Part shown: positions 43,185 to 52,580 of the stretch, in pieces
How the letters are laid out: each line of letters starts with the position of its first letter
Position numbering within the stretch: position 1 is the stretch's first letter
Assembly: GCA_036504595.1 (NCBI GenBank)
Contig: DASXUX010000109.1
Location: forward strand, 186,001-250,000
Length of the DNA stretch: 64,000 bases
Direction: 5' to 3'
DNA from: DASXUX01 sp036504595
GTDB taxonomy: Bacteria; Planctomycetota; SZUA-567; H5-PLA8
Position numbers and translations under genes: made by a program
Notes under the pieces: generated by a model
Told to the model about the DNA's origin: nothing
The model's input: only the letters and a program-made list of their open reading frames with translations
Databases searched by the model: none

Positions 43185-46136
43185 CTATTTCACCATTTTC
43201 CCCAGCATTTCACCAACGCTGCCCAATGCCTCCGGTAATTTCTCCGCCTGCGTGCCGCCGCCTTGAGCCATCTCGGGCTTTCCGCCGCCTTTTCCGCCCA
43301 CTTTCGGAGCCAGTTCTTTCAGCAAATTCCCGGCGTGCCCGCCGCGCTTCACCACGTCGGGCGTGAAACTGACCAGCAGCGCGACCTTCCCGTCCTTGCT
43401 GCCGCCCAGCACCACTGCGCCTTCCTTGAACTGCTTGCGGATGCCGTCGAGCATGGTCCGCAGCGCGCTGGCGTCCGCGTCAGGCACTTGCGTGGCCAGC
43501 AATTTGATGCCCGACACTTCCTTCACGCCGCTAAGCAACTCGCCCGCCGCTGCGCTGGCCGCTTTCTTCTTTTGAGCTTCCAGTTCGCGTCCCAGATTCG
43601 CCGCTTCTTCTTGCAGCGATTCGACGCGTTCGACCACGCCGCCCTTGTGAGTCTTCAGCATGCTGGCGAGCTTGGCCAGCAGCTCTTCGCTCTTCCGCGC
43701 ATCGGCTACCGCGTTCAGTCCCGTCAGCGCCTCGATGCGCCGCACGCCCGCGGCAATAGCGCTTTCCGACACGATGCGGAAGTAGCCGATCTGCCCCGTG
43801 CGCTGGCAGTGCGTCCCGCCGCAGAGTTCCATCGACGGCCCCATCGAGACCACGCGCACGCGCTCGCCGTACTTTTCGCCAAAGAGCGCCATCGCGCCTT
43901 TGGCCTTGGCTTCGGCGATCGACAGCTCCTGAACGTCCACCGGGAAGTCTGCGACGACCATTTCGTTCACGCGCGCTTCGATCGCCGCTAGCTGTTCCGC
44001 TGACGGTTGCTCGAAATGCGTGAAGTCGAAGCGCAGCCGATTCGGCCCGACCAGCGACCCGCGCTGCTCCACATGCTTGCCCAAAATCTCCCGCAGCGCC
44101 GACTGCAGCAGATGCGACGCCGAGTGATTCTTCAGCGTGGGCAAGCGCAGCTTCGGATCGACCGTCGCCTCGACGCTCTCGCCGACCTTCAACGCTCCCG
44201 CCAGCTTCACGCGATGCAGCACCAGCCCTTCCTGCTTCTGCGCGTCAAGCACTTCGTGGCGCAGGCTGTCAGCCTGCGCAAGTTCGCCCTTATCGCCGAC
44301 CTGTCCGCCGCTCTCTCCGTAGAAGGGCGTCTGATCGAGCAACACCACCGCGTCACCGCCGGGCTGAGCCGCCTCGACAAGCGCCTCGCCCTGAATAATC
44401 GCCAGCACCTTCGCCTTCACGCTCAGCGTTTCGTAACCCTTGAACGCCGTCTGCCACCCCGCAAAACGCTTCTTCAGTTCCGCCACAGGTCCGCCGGCAA
44501 AAATCTCCTTCGCCATCGCCGACCCTGCTTGACTGCGCTTCTGCGCTTCCGCGAGTTCTTTCTCGAAACCAGCTCTATCGACGCTCAGGCCCAGACCTTC
44601 GGCCAACTCAGTTGTGAGCTCCAGCGGAAACCCAAACGTATCCCACAGCCGGAACGCAATTCTTCCGCGCAGCGCCAGTTCGCTATGTGGGATCGCCGAC
44701 AACTTTGATTTGTTTGCCGCCCACTCGGAGTTTGCGTCGTCAATCATTCGCTGATCTTGGCACGTCTCCTCAGCGATGTTGCTTCCTGGGACGAGCAGGT
44801 GCGAACCAGCGGTGAAGCCAAGCATGCCGTCTGGTAACTCGACTACACGAAGACCCTCGTGAAGATACCGCGCCGCCAGCGGAAGCACTCCGGATATTGG
44901 GTGCTTGCGGTCGCGCTGCAACACCTCGTACGTCAGCGACTGAAGCTGCAGATCCAGAATCTCCCGCCCCTGCGCGAGCGTTCTGTCGAACGAACGTTCC
45001 TCTTCCTCAATGTGCCGCACCAGCGTGTCCGCCCGCGGCGTCAGTTCCGGATATCCCGCGTGCATGCACTGAATCACCACGCGCGCCACTTTGCCCAGGA
45101 ACGGCTCGGTGATGCCCAGTTCGCGGCCGTCGAGGAGCGCCCGGCGCAGCAAGCGCCGCACAACATAGTTGCGGCCTTCGTTTTTCGGCGTCACGCCGTC
45201 AGCGATGCAGAACACGCCCGCGCGCGTGTGGTCGGTGATCCGCCGCATGCGCCGTCCGTCTTCGGATTTCGCCTCGTACGTCTTGCCGGCGATGCGCGCG
45301 ACTTCCTGCACGATCGGGAATAGGTGATCCGTTTCAAAGTTGGTGCTCTTGCCCTGCATCACGCGAGCCATGCGTTCCAGGCCTGCGCCGGTATCGATGT
45401 TCTTCTGCGAAAGCGGCTCCAGCTTGCCGCCTTCCAGCCGGTTGAACTGCGTAAACACCAGATTCCAGATTTCGACGTAGCGCGTCGAGTCTTTGCTGTT
45501 GGCGACCGGTTCGGGCGTGCCCTGTTCGGGTTTCGTGTCGTAGTAAATCTCGCTGCACGGGCCGCACGGGCCGTTCGGTCCCAGCGACGGCGCATCCGCC
45601 GGCCAGAAATTGTCGTGTTCGCCGTATTCATAGATGCGCCACGAACCGTCCGCGTTCTTCAGTTCCGGCGCATAAGTCTGCCACCACTTTTGCGCTTCGG
45701 TGTCTTTTTCAATGCCTAGTTTCGGATCGCCGCCGAAGATGGTGACGCTTAATCGGTCCTTCTCCAACCCCAGGCCGCGCACCGGATCAGTGCAGAACTG
45801 CCAGGCCCACTCGACCGCTTCCTTCTTGAAGTAATCGCCGAAGGAGAAATTGCCGAGCATTTCAAAGAACGTGTGATGATTGGGCGTGCGGCCGACGTTG
45901 TCGATGTCTCCCGTGCGAATGCATTTCTGCACGGTCACCGCGCGCTGCTGCGGATGATCGAGCTTCGCGCGGCCCATGAAGTTCTCTTTGAACTGGTTCA
46001 TTCCAGCGCCAGTGAAGAGCACGCTCGGATCGTTCTGCGGCACCAGGGAATCCGAGGCGACAGGTTTGTGCCCATGCTGGACAAAGAATTCGATCCAGCG
46101 CCTGCGGATTTCGTCAGTCTTCAAGAATTGAGGCAT
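43185..46136 (-). CDS. alaS: alanyl-tRNA synthetase with an extra insertion
   Basis: 983 residues (usual about 870-900) from MPQFLKTDEIRRRWIEFF. Class II synthetase with editing. Landmarks: NHHTFFEMLGNFSFGDYFK, the RLWDTFGFPLELT helical-domain block, editing motifs HSASHLLQSAL and CGGTHCQRTG, and a C-terminal DHHA1-like Gly-rich end. Between EERSFDRTLAQGREIL and the RIAFRLWDTFGFP block there are about 85 additional residues (DNA about 44690-44945) not found in ordinary AlaS; the DNA there is somewhat less GC-rich. The insertion keeps the frame. Confidence 0.95.
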   Translation of the reverse strand: MPQFLKTDEIRRRWIEFFVQHGHKPVASDSLVPQNDPSVLFTGAGMNQFKENFMGRAKLDHPQQRAVTVQKCIRTGDIDNVGRTPNHHTFFEMLGNFSFGDYFKKEAVEWAWQFCTDPVRGLGLEKDRLSVTIFGGDPKLGIEKDTEAQKWWQTYAPELKNADGSWRIYEYGEHDNFWPADAPSLGPNGPCGPCSEIYYDTKPEQGTPEPVANSKDSTRYVEIWNLVFTQFNRLEGGKLEPLSQKNIDTGAGLERMARVMQGKSTNFETDHLFPIVQEVARIAGKTYEAKSEDGRRMRRITDHTRAGVFCIADGVTPKNEGRNYVVRRLLRRALLDGRELGITEPFLGKVARVVIQCMHAGYPELTPRADTLVRHIEEEERSFDRTLAQGREILDLQLQSLTYEVLQRDRKHPISGVLPLAARYLHEGLRVVELPDGMLGFTAGSHLLVPGSNIAEETCQDQRMIDDANSEWAANKSKLSAIPHSELALRGRIAFRLWDTFGFPLELTTELAEGLGLSVDRAGFEKELAEAQKRSQAGSAMAKEIFAGGPVAELKKRFAGWQTAFKGYETLSVKAKVLAIIQGEALVEAAQPGGDAVVLLDQTPFYGESGGQVGDKGELAQADSLRHEVLDAQKQEGLVLHRVKLAGALKVGESVEATVDPKLRLPTLKNHSASHLLQSALREILGKHVEQRGSLVGPNRLRFDFTHFEQPSAEQLAAIEARVNEMVVADFPVDVQELSIAEAKAKGAMALFGEKYGERVRVVSMGPSMELCGGTHCQRTGQIGYFRIVSESAIAAGVRRIEALTGLNAVADARKSEELLAKLASMLKTHKGGVVERVESLQEEAANLGRELEAQKKKAASAAAGELLSGVKEVSGIKLLATQVPDADASALRTMLDGIRKQFKEGAVVLGGSKDGKVALLVSFTPDVVKRGGHAGNLLKELAPKVGGKGGGKPEMAQGGGTQAEKLPEALGSVGEMLGKMVK

Positions 46137-46515
46137 GACAACGTTCCTTTTTGCCACAGAGGTCACAGAGAACACAGAGGAACAGACGTTTCTGGTTTCT
46201 AGTTTCCGGTTTTTGGTCCGTCTCTTCTGCTATCGTTACTCAGAGAGACAAGATGAAGCAATTTACGGAAAAATCCAAAATCCGAAACTCGAAATCCGAA
46301 AGAAAGGGAAAAACGCTAAGCACCAAACAGCTAACCGAGGCGCACTACTCGGTTGCTGTTTCGCTGTTTTCCTCTTTTCTGTTTCCTTCGAATTTCGAAT
46401 TTCGAGTTTCGCCGTTTCGTGCCCGCCAGGGACTTGCATCGCACGCGCTGGGGTATATAAGACCGGACTGCTGTTCGTCAGCACCTTGATTGAGACAACT
46501 TGGAGCAGTTTGCGG
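46137..46515. repeat. 379-bp gap: CACAGAGG tract and a large AAATCCGAAA/TTTCGAATTTCG imperfect palindrome
   Basis: 46154-46183 is a CACAGAGGTCACAGAGAACAC tract. 46267-46310 (AAAATCCGAAACTCGAAATCC...) and 46385-46420 (TTCGAATTTCGAATTTCGAG) are complementary in the main, with CAGCTAACCGAGG/CTCGGTTGCTG between them. No gene is seen; the promoter for the STAS gene lies at the right end. Confidence 0.65.
46434..46461 (+). promoter_or_regulatory. sigma70-like promoter of the STAS gene
   Basis: TTGCAT (46434-46439) and TATAAG (46456-46461) with a 16-base spacer, about 55 bases before the ATG at 46516. Confidence 0.45.
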
Positions 46516-46869
46516 ATGCCTGCGGAACAACTGGCGATTACAACAGAGCCCCTGCACGCCCGGTCGGCAACCTATATCCGGCTTGTCGGCGATCTCGACG
46601 CGCATACGTTCGAAATCCTGCAGGAGACGCTCACCGAGACCTTTGAAGGCCGCGGATTCCGCGTGATTCTGGACATGACAGACGTCAGCTACATGTCCAG
46701 CGCCGGCGCGGGCGTGCTGATCGGCGCGCTGTCCGAGATCGAACAGAACGACGGCAAATTCGTAATCGTCGGACTCCGGCCGTCCGTCGAACAGATTTTC
46801 AAAACCCTCGGCATCTTCGACGTCTTCACCGTCGTGAAAACACGCGAATTGGCGATGACGATGCTCTAA
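46516..46869 (+). CDS. STAS-domain anti-anti-sigma factor
   Basis: 117 residues, complete STAS fold. The phosphorylation loop reads DVSYMSSAGAGVL, with the Ser-Ser-Ala-Gly signature of SpoIIAA/RsbV antagonists. FVIVGLRPSVEQIFKTLGIFDVF is the typical C-terminal helix. It should bind and release a kinase anti-sigma factor depending on phosphorylation. No partner gene is adjacent. GGAG lies about 10 bases before the ATG. Confidence 0.92.
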   Translation: MPAEQLAITTEPLHARSATYIRLVGDLDAHTFEILQETLTETFEGRGFRVILDMTDVSYMSSAGAGVLIGALSEIEQNDGKFVIVGLRPSVEQIFKTLGIFDVFTVVKTRELAMTML

Positions 46870-46981
46870 CTTCAGGGTCCAGGGTCCAGGGTTCAGGAAC
46901 GGAAATTGTAAAGCATTCCCTGAGACCTTTCCCTTCCTCTGCGGTAAGCAGTTGTTGACCTCAAGCCTCAGGACTCAAGCC

Positions 46982-47878
46982 TCAAGCCTGAGTTTCGAAC
47001 GGCGGCTTCTCCGGCAATATCCGGTCCATCTCCCGGATCAGCGCTTCCTGATATTCCCCGGCATACGTCCCAGCCGTCAAGCGCGGCCAGGCTTCCTTCA
47101 GAAGGCGCGCCCAACTTGCTTCTTCGTTTCCGGGCAGGATCGGGAAGAACAGAGCGCCATTCGCGCGCGCGGCCCTGTAATCGCCAAACGCATCGCCCAC
47201 GACCAGAATGTTCGCCGCCGCATACCGCCCGGCGCACGTTCCGCGCAGATGTTCCTCTTTGCTGCCCAGTTCCTGGCCGCAGATAAGGTGAACGTACTTC
47301 TCGATCTCGTGCTCGCGCCACTCCCGATTGAGCGCTTCGGTTGGCGTGGCGCTGACGACAATCATGTCGCAGTCGCGGTGAACGGCCTCGAGGAACTCCC
47401 GCACGCCCGGAAACGGCGGCACGCCGTAGACCATTTCTTCGACGCGCGCGTTGATCGCTTCCGACCACTCCAGCGTCCGCTTCAGCTCCGGGTCAGCCGT
47501 GCGCGCGACGCAGGCTTTCAGAGTGGAGTTGCCCAACGCCTTTTCAGTCGCGATCCACTCTTTTAGCGGCCGTAGTTCCGGAAGTTTATAGCCTCGCGCG
47601 CGAGCTTGCGGGCGCTGCGCCAGCAGTTCCAGCGTGCGCACCACGGCGGGGAAGCGGTTGATGCCGCGATATTTCGAATACAGGTTGACGAACTCATGGC
47701 ATTCGCGCGCGTAGCGGCTGACAGCCTGCAAATCCCACTTCCAGATGGTCACTGGCGCGAAACACTCTTTATGCTTGGTCTCCATGGTATCGAAAACGCA
47801 ACCGTCCGAGTCAAAACCGATGAAGAAACGTTTCCCGGCTGAGGGCTTAAAGCTGGCGAGCGAAGGGAATTCCGACAT
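46982..47878 (-). CDS. HAD-superfamily hydrolase
   Basis: 298 residues. HAD motif I is FIGFDSDGCVFDTM (nucleophile Asp, with a second Asp two residues on). The large cap domain (about 40-150) contains WKWDLQAVSRYARECHEF. Motif II is IVVSATP, and the motif III/IV Lys and acid are near LVVGDAFGDY. It acts as a phosphatase or phosphotransferase on a small phosphorylated metabolite. Start MSEFPSLASF; an upstream in-frame Met at 47926 lies in repeat-like sequence. Confidence 0.82.
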   Translation of the reverse strand: MSEFPSLASFKPSAGKRFFIGFDSDGCVFDTMETKHKECFAPVTIWKWDLQAVSRYARECHEFVNLYSKYRGINRFPAVVRTLELLAQRPQARARGYKLPELRPLKEWIATEKALGNSTLKACVARTADPELKRTLEWSEAINARVEEMVYGVPPFPGVREFLEAVHRDCDMIVVSATPTEALNREWREHEIEKYVHLICGQELGSKEEHLRGTCAGRYAAANILVVGDAFGDYRAARANGALFFPILPGNEEASWARLLKEAWPRLTAGTYAGEYQEALIREMDRILPEKPPFETQA

Positions 47879-47939
47879 AAAGACCTTTCGAAAAGAAGTC
47901 CAGTGGTCGAGGCGGCTAGACGTCAATGGTCTGTAATGT

Positions 47940-48020
47940 GCAGCACATCCCTAGACAGCCGCCGTCCGCCGACTTCTGGACTTCTGGACTTCTGGACTTC
48001 TGGACTTTTAGACTTTTAGA
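47940..48020. repeat. TTCTGGACTTCTGGAC tandem tract
   Basis: Five or six imperfect copies of TTCTGGACTTC/TTTTAGAC between 47968 and 48021, upstream of the DUF3788-like gene. No coding content. Confidence 0.8.
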
Positions 48021-48059
48021 CCGGCCGTCAGATTTGGCAAACTCTAATCGCTCCTGCCT

Positions 48060-48087
48060 TTGAAAGAACAGGGCGCGTGGCTATAAT
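48060..48087 (+). promoter_or_regulatory. sigma70-like promoter of the DUF3788-like gene
   Basis: TTGAAA (48060-48065), 16-base spacer and a perfect TATAAT (48082-48087), 80 bases before the GTG start at 48167. Confidence 0.6.
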
Positions 48088-48166
48088 ACTATGCGCTTGC
48101 AGGTCGTGTGACTCGGGAACCTTATTTTGCAGGCGGCGGTTCGACGTCAATCAGGAGGACGCTTTC

Positions 48167-48688
48167 GTGGTTAGCGCCAGTGGCAAACCTTCCAAGAACG
48201 GCTCAAGTCATCCTTTTGCCAAGAAGGATCCCAAACCGACGCGCGCGCGACTGGTCAGCCTGCTCGACCCGCTGGGCCGAAAACGCTACGGCGAAGTCGA
48301 GCGTTTCCTGGCGACGGTCACCGGCTCCACCAGCGGCCTCTATTACTACGGCACAAGCTGGGGCTGGGCAGTGCGCTATCTGCTTGGGACCAAGAACACT
48401 CTCTGCACTCTGCATCTGCTCCCCAACTCGTTTGAAGCTACCGTTGCGCTCGGCAAGGACATGGACACATTCCTGAAGACCGCTCCCCTCTCCTCCGACC
48501 TCAAACGCCGCATCGCTCGCAGCAAACTGCAAGCGGGCAGCCGCTGCGTGCGGCTTCCTATCAGAAACGACAGCGATTACAGCAGCTTCCAGTCCTTGAT
48601 CGGGTTGAAAGCAGATGCACTGCGGGCCAAGAAACCCGCGAAGGCCGCGAAGGTTGCTATCGCCGCTGATGTTGCGGTTGAGTCTTGA
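48167..48688 (+). CDS. DUF3788-like protein
   Basis: 173 residues from GTG 48167 (AGGAGG eight bases upstream). Residues about 45-150 fit the DUF3788 pattern: GLYYYGTSWGWAVRYLL (Trp-Gly-Trp core), then CTLHLLPNSFEATVALGKDMDTFL and a basic helix RRIARSK. The N-terminal 25 residues are Ser/Lys-rich and the tail is Lys/Ala-rich (KKPAKAAKVA). Cytoplasmic; function unknown. The frame continues upstream to 48077 but a promoter lies there. Confidence 0.65.
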   Translation: MVSASGKPSKNGSSHPFAKKDPKPTRARLVSLLDPLGRKRYGEVERFLATVTGSTSGLYYYGTSWGWAVRYLLGTKNTLCTLHLLPNSFEATVALGKDMDTFLKTAPLSSDLKRRIARSKLQAGSRCVRLPIRNDSDYSSFQSLIGLKADALRAKKPAKAAKVAIAADVAVES

Positions 48689-48840
48689 GTCGAGAGTCTG
48701 GAGTCTGGAGTCAAGGGCTCGCCACAGGGGGCACAGAGATAATTCTATGCAACTATTTTCTGCGCTTTCCGCGTCCTCTGCGGTAAGCTTTTGACTCAAG
48801 ACTCAAGACTCCAGACTCAAGACTCCAGACTTCAGACTTC
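48684..48840. repeat. GAGTCTGGAGTC tract and inverted partner around a CGCGTCCTCTGCGG tract
   Basis: GAGTCTTGAGTCGAGAGTCTGG (48684-48705) and GACTCAAGACTCAAGACTCC (48792-48811 onward) are inverted with respect to each other and enclose CGCGTCCTCTGCGGTAAGC (48769-48787). It lies between the DUF3788-like gene and bioD. Confidence 0.75.
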
Positions 48841-48853
48841 TTCCGGAGGCGAG

Positions 48854-49633
48854 ATGCCCGTTACTCAAGGACTCTTCGTAACCGGCACGGATACTTGCGT
48901 CGGCAAGACGCTGGTGACCTGCGCTATCCTGCGAATCCTGCGCGAACTCGCCATTGACGCCATCGGCTTTAAGCCTGTGGCGACCGGAGAAGTCGGCGGC
49001 AGTTGGGGCGACGCGGTGGCGCTGCATGAAGCCTGCGGCGGGGCCGAACCGATCGAAAAGATCTGCCCGTTGCGCTTTGCCTTGCCGCTGGCACCGACGA
49101 TTGCGGCGGCGCGGGAAGGCATCGAGCCCGACATGAATCTGGCTCGTTCGATTCTGGCGCATCTCTGCGTGCGCCACCCGGTGGTCATCGTGGAAGGCAT
49201 TGGCGGGGTGCTCGTTCCCCTGGATGAAAAGACGCTGGTTGTCGATTTCGCGGCGCAGGTCGGCTTCCCCGTGCTGGTCGTCTGCCGAGCCGGCCTGGGA
49301 ACGATCAACCATACGCTGCTCACGATTCGCGAAATTGAGCGCTCCAAAATGCGCGTGGCCGGTATCATCATGAACGCGGCCAGCAACGCCGACGCGCCCC
49401 TCGTCGCCAGCAACAAGGCAGAGATCGAGCGTATCAGCGGCAGCAAGGTCGTGGCTGTGCTGCCGCATTTGGGGCATGAGCCTGACTCGGGCGAGGCGCC
49501 GAGTCCGGCGCTGGTGGCTCGCGCCATCGCTGAATTGGTCCGGCAAGTGGACGTGAAGACGCTGTTGGGAAGCGAAGGGGCGGCGAGCGGCAAAGTTTCG
49601 GGCCGTTTTCGCCGGCGCCGCGCAACAGATTAG
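48854..49633 (+). CDS. bioD: dethiobiotin synthetase
   Basis: 259 residues. ATP-dependent ureido-ring closure, the penultimate step of biotin synthesis. Walker A GTDTCVGKT (10-18), FKPVATGE (Lys and substrate loop), VEGIGGVLVPL (the DTBS motif after the Walker-B-like strand) and NAASNAD (base-contact Asn). ATG 48854 has GGAGG six bases upstream; earlier Mets are in a repeat tract. A basic C-terminal tail (RFRRRRATD) is unusual. No other bio gene is nearby. Confidence 0.93.
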   Translation: MPVTQGLFVTGTDTCVGKTLVTCAILRILRELAIDAIGFKPVATGEVGGSWGDAVALHEACGGAEPIEKICPLRFALPLAPTIAAAREGIEPDMNLARSILAHLCVRHPVVIVEGIGGVLVPLDEKTLVVDFAAQVGFPVLVVCRAGLGTINHTLLTIREIERSKMRVAGIIMNAASNADAPLVASNKAEIERISGSKVVAVLPHLGHEPDSGEAPSPALVARAIAELVRQVDVKTLLGSEGAASGKVSGRFRRRRATD

Positions 49634-49639
49634 GGGAAA

Positions 49640-49751
49640 TCAAAAATTCGAAATTAAGAATTCAAAATTGACGTCAAGCCGCGGATGAAGGCCGTGAAGG
49701 CCGCATGCGATGAGTCGATTTTTAATTTTTAGTTTTTAATTTTTAATTTGT
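49640..49751. repeat. AATTCGAAATT / TTTTTAATTTTTAG AT-rich tract
   Basis: AAAATTCGAAATTAAGAATTCAAAATTG (49643-49670) and GATTTTTAATTTTTAGTTTTTAATTTTTAATTT (49717-49749). Similar tracts occur at 22901-22925, 24940-25028 and 27890-27910. The last one runs up to the start of the phosphoesterase gene. Confidence 0.75.
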
Positions 49752-50534
49752 ATGCGCCGCGCCATCATCTCCGACATCCACGCCAATCTGGTCGCGCTCG
49801 AAGCGGCATTGGCCGACTGCGAAAGCCAGAAAGTGGACGATATCGTCTGCCTGGGTGATGTCTGCGGATATGGACCGGAGCCTGAGCAGTGCGTGGACAC
49901 CGTGCGGCAGCGCTGCACCTGGACACTGGCCGGAAATCATGACACCGCGCTGTTCATGAGCGTCGCGGTCGGCTTCAACCGCTTTGCGCGCGAAGCCGTC
50001 GAATGGCAGCGCTCCGTGCTGCTGCCGCGCTGGTACAGTCTGCCCGGCACGCGCAACCGCTGGCAATGGTTGGGCAACCTCACCCCGCGGCGCATAGAGG
50101 ATCTAGTGCTGTACGTGCACGCCTCGCCGCGCGATCCATTGATGGAGTACGTGGAAGAAGGCGACTTTGCCGACATGGGCTTTGGCAGCACGCAGAAAGC
50201 TCAGGAACTTTTCCAGGCCGTGGAATGGCTGTGCTTCTGCGGCCACACGCACCGGCCGGGAATCGTCGCGTCGGACTTCGTTTGGTTCAAGCCCAGCGAT
50301 TTTCCCGAGATGACCTGCGCGCTCAAACCGGGCGTGAAGACCATCGTCAACATTGGATCGGTCGGCCAGCCGCGCGACGGCAACCCGCTGGGCTGCTATG
50401 CAATCTACGATACAGAGAAACTCACGATCACGTACCGCCGTGTCGCCTACGACATCCGCCAGGCCCAGGAACGCTTCCGGCGCGTGCCCCGCCTCGACGA
50501 ACGTCTATGGCGCCGTCTTGAAACAGGCAACTGA
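49752..50534 (+). CDS. YfcE/MJ0936-type metallophosphoesterase
   Basis: 260 residues, cytoplasmic calcineurin-like phosphoesterase. Motifs in order: ISDIHANL, LGDVCGYGPEP, LAGNHDTA, the YVHASPRDP His and CFCGHTHRPGIV. The family cleaves phosphodiesters such as bis-pNPP or cyclic nucleotides in vitro; its cellular substrate is uncertain. The ATG lies next to an AT-rich repeat with no clear ribosome-binding site. Confidence 0.85.
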   Translation: MRRAIISDIHANLVALEAALADCESQKVDDIVCLGDVCGYGPEPEQCVDTVRQRCTWTLAGNHDTALFMSVAVGFNRFAREAVEWQRSVLLPRWYSLPGTRNRWQWLGNLTPRRIEDLVLYVHASPRDPLMEYVEEGDFADMGFGSTQKAQELFQAVEWLCFCGHTHRPGIVASDFVWFKPSDFPEMTCALKPGVKTIVNIGSVGQPRDGNPLGCYAIYDTEKLTITYRRVAYDIRQAQERFRRVPRLDERLWRRLETGN

Positions 50535-50581
50535 ATGTTGGTGAGTGGTGATTGGTACTTGGTGTGTGGTGAGGAGGACTG

Positions 50582-52393
50582 ATGCCGATTCCTCGGCCGG
50601 AATATCCCCGCCCGCAGTGCGTACGCGCCGATTGGCTGTGCTTGAACGGGCAGTGGGAGTTTGAGATCGACGCAGGTGACAGCGGCTTTGAACGCGGGCT
50701 GATGAATCGAGCGCTAAGCGCCTCTATTACGGTGCCGTTTTGTCCGGAGTCCCCCTTGTCCGGCATCGGCAACACGGATTTCCTGAATGCCGTGTGGTAC
50801 CGGCGCGAAGTGGACATTCCAAAAGAGTGGTCCGGCCGCAGCGTGCTGCTGCATTTTCAGGCGGTCGATTACGACGCCACCGTGTGGGTCAATGGAAAGG
50901 AAGTTGGCCGGCATCGCGGCGGATTTACGCCCTTCGCGTGCGATTTGACCGGCGTCGCCGAAGCGGGCTCGACGGCGGTGATCGTCGTTCGCGCCCGCGA
51001 CAACGCGCGTTTGCCTCAGCCCAAAGGAAAACAGTCGGCGCTCTACGCCAATCACGGCTGCCTGTACACGCGCACCACCGGCATCTGGCAGACCGTCTGG
51101 TTGGAACCCGTGGCGGCAACGTACTTGAAGCGTCCGCGCATTACGCCGGACATAGCAGGCAGCCGCTTCATCCTACAGCAGCCGCTCGGGGAAGTCCGCC
51201 CATTCACGCCGACGGGCCGCGAGAGCAGTGCCGCCGGTCTGCGGCTGCGCGCCGTGTTGAGCGATTCGGCCGGATCCGTCTGTGCGGCTGAATGCGCGAT
51301 CGCCGATTTTTCGCCGGTGCTGATCCTGGACATCTCGTCTGCGCGACGCAAGCTTTGGGAACCGGCTAATCCGCATCTTTACGATCTTGCGGTCGAGCTT
51401 CTCGACAGCAGCGGCAAGATCGTGGACCGCGTGCAGAGTTACGCCGGCCTGCGTTCTGTCACGATCGAGAATCCCGCGATCAAGATCAACGGGAAGACGA
51501 TTTTTCAGCGGCTGGTGCTCGATCAAGGCTTCTACCCCGACGGCATTCTTACCGCGCCGACCGACGATGCCCTCAAGCGCGACATCGAACTGTCTCTGGC
51601 CGCCGGTTTCAATGGCGCGCGCCTGCATCAGAAAGTGTTCGAGGAGCGCTTCCTGTATTACGCGGACAAGATGGGTTATCTGGTCTGGGGCGAATTTCCC
51701 GACTGGGGCTGCGCCGACTTCACGCCGGAATACGACCGCCAGCAGCAGAGTCCCAGTTACATCACGCAGTGGCTGGAGGAAATCGAGCGCGACTATTCGC
51801 ACCCGGCGCTCATTGGCTGGTGTCCGCTCAATGAAACCTGGCAGCCGAACAATGATCGCATTCTGGTGCTGGACGATGCGACGCGCGGCATGTTCCTGGC
51901 GACCAAAGCCATGGATTGCACGCGCCCGGTGCTCGATACCTCCGGCTATTCGCACCGCATCGTCGAAGCCGACGTGTACGATTCGCACGATTACGAACAG
52001 AACCCCGAAAAATTCCGCGTAACGCACGCGGGTCTGGCTAACGGCAAACCGTTTGTGAACGGCACGTCCGAGAAGCCGGTTTCCATTCCGTATCGCGGCC
52101 AGCCCTATTTCGTCAGCGAATTCGGCGGCATCTGGTGGAACCCCGACGCAAAGCCCGGCGAAGCTTCGTGGGGCTATGGCGAGCGGCCGAAGTCGCTGGC
52201 CGAATTCTACGAGCGCTTTGCGAAACTCTGCGCCGTGCTGCTCGATAACCCGCGCGTGTTCGGCTACTGCTACACGCAACTGACCGACGTCTATCAGGAG
52301 CAGAACGGAATCTACCGCTTCGACCGCCGTGAGAAGTTCGAGATGAAGCCGATCCGGAAAGCCCAGCAACGGCAGGCCGCGATAGAACGTTAG
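50582..52393 (+). CDS. glycoside hydrolase family 2 enzyme (beta-galactosidase/glucuronidase-like)
   Basis: 603 residues without an obvious signal peptide. The sugar-binding domain (1-180) includes NGQWEFEID, NAVWYRREV and VDYDATVWVNGKEVGRHRGGF. The Ig-like domain runs to about 290, and the TIM barrel from NGKTIFQRLVLDQGFYPDG. The acid/base Glu is in CPLNETWQP and the nucleophile Glu in YFVSEFGG. The barrel is short and lacks C-terminal extensions, like many GH2 enzymes of glycan-degrading bacteria. GAGGA precedes the ATG at 50582. The specificity cannot be told. Confidence 0.9.
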   Translation: MPIPRPEYPRPQCVRADWLCLNGQWEFEIDAGDSGFERGLMNRALSASITVPFCPESPLSGIGNTDFLNAVWYRREVDIPKEWSGRSVLLHFQAVDYDATVWVNGKEVGRHRGGFTPFACDLTGVAEAGSTAVIVVRARDNARLPQPKGKQSALYANHGCLYTRTTGIWQTVWLEPVAATYLKRPRITPDIAGSRFILQQPLGEVRPFTPTGRESSAAGLRLRAVLSDSAGSVCAAECAIADFSPVLILDISSARRKLWEPANPHLYDLAVELLDSSGKIVDRVQSYAGLRSVTIENPAIKINGKTIFQRLVLDQGFYPDGILTAPTDDALKRDIELSLAAGFNGARLHQKVFEERFLYYADKMGYLVWGEFPDWGCADFTPEYDRQQQSPSYITQWLEEIERDYSHPALIGWCPLNETWQPNNDRILVLDDATRGMFLATKAMDCTRPVLDTSGYSHRIVEADVYDSHDYEQNPEKFRVTHAGLANGKPFVNGTSEKPVSIPYRGQPYFVSEFGGIWWNPDAKPGEASWGYGERPKSLAEFYERFAKLCAVLLDNPRVFGYCYTQLTDVYQEQNGIYRFDRREKFEMKPIRKAQQRQAAIER

Positions 52394-52503
52394 TTGTCCG
52401 TTGTCCGTTGTCCGTGGTCAGTTGTCATTCGTCCCGTGTTGCGGGTTCCAACTGACAACTGACAACTGACAACTGACAACTGACAACGGACCACAGACAA
52501 CGG
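52394..52503. repeat. GTCCGTTGTCC and ACTGACAACTGACA tandem tracts
   Basis: TTGTCCGTTGTCCGTTGTCC (52394-52414) followed by ACAACTGACAACTGACAACTG copies (52450-52490) and an inverted ACGGACCACAGACAACGG. The two halves can pair. It marks the left flank of the retron operon. Confidence 0.85.
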
Positions 52504-52580
52504 ATCAACTCCGGCATTTTCGAGCTTCACAAACTTCGTTCTCGCGCTATAAGCCGCTTATTCCGTCAGCGGAGCACACG

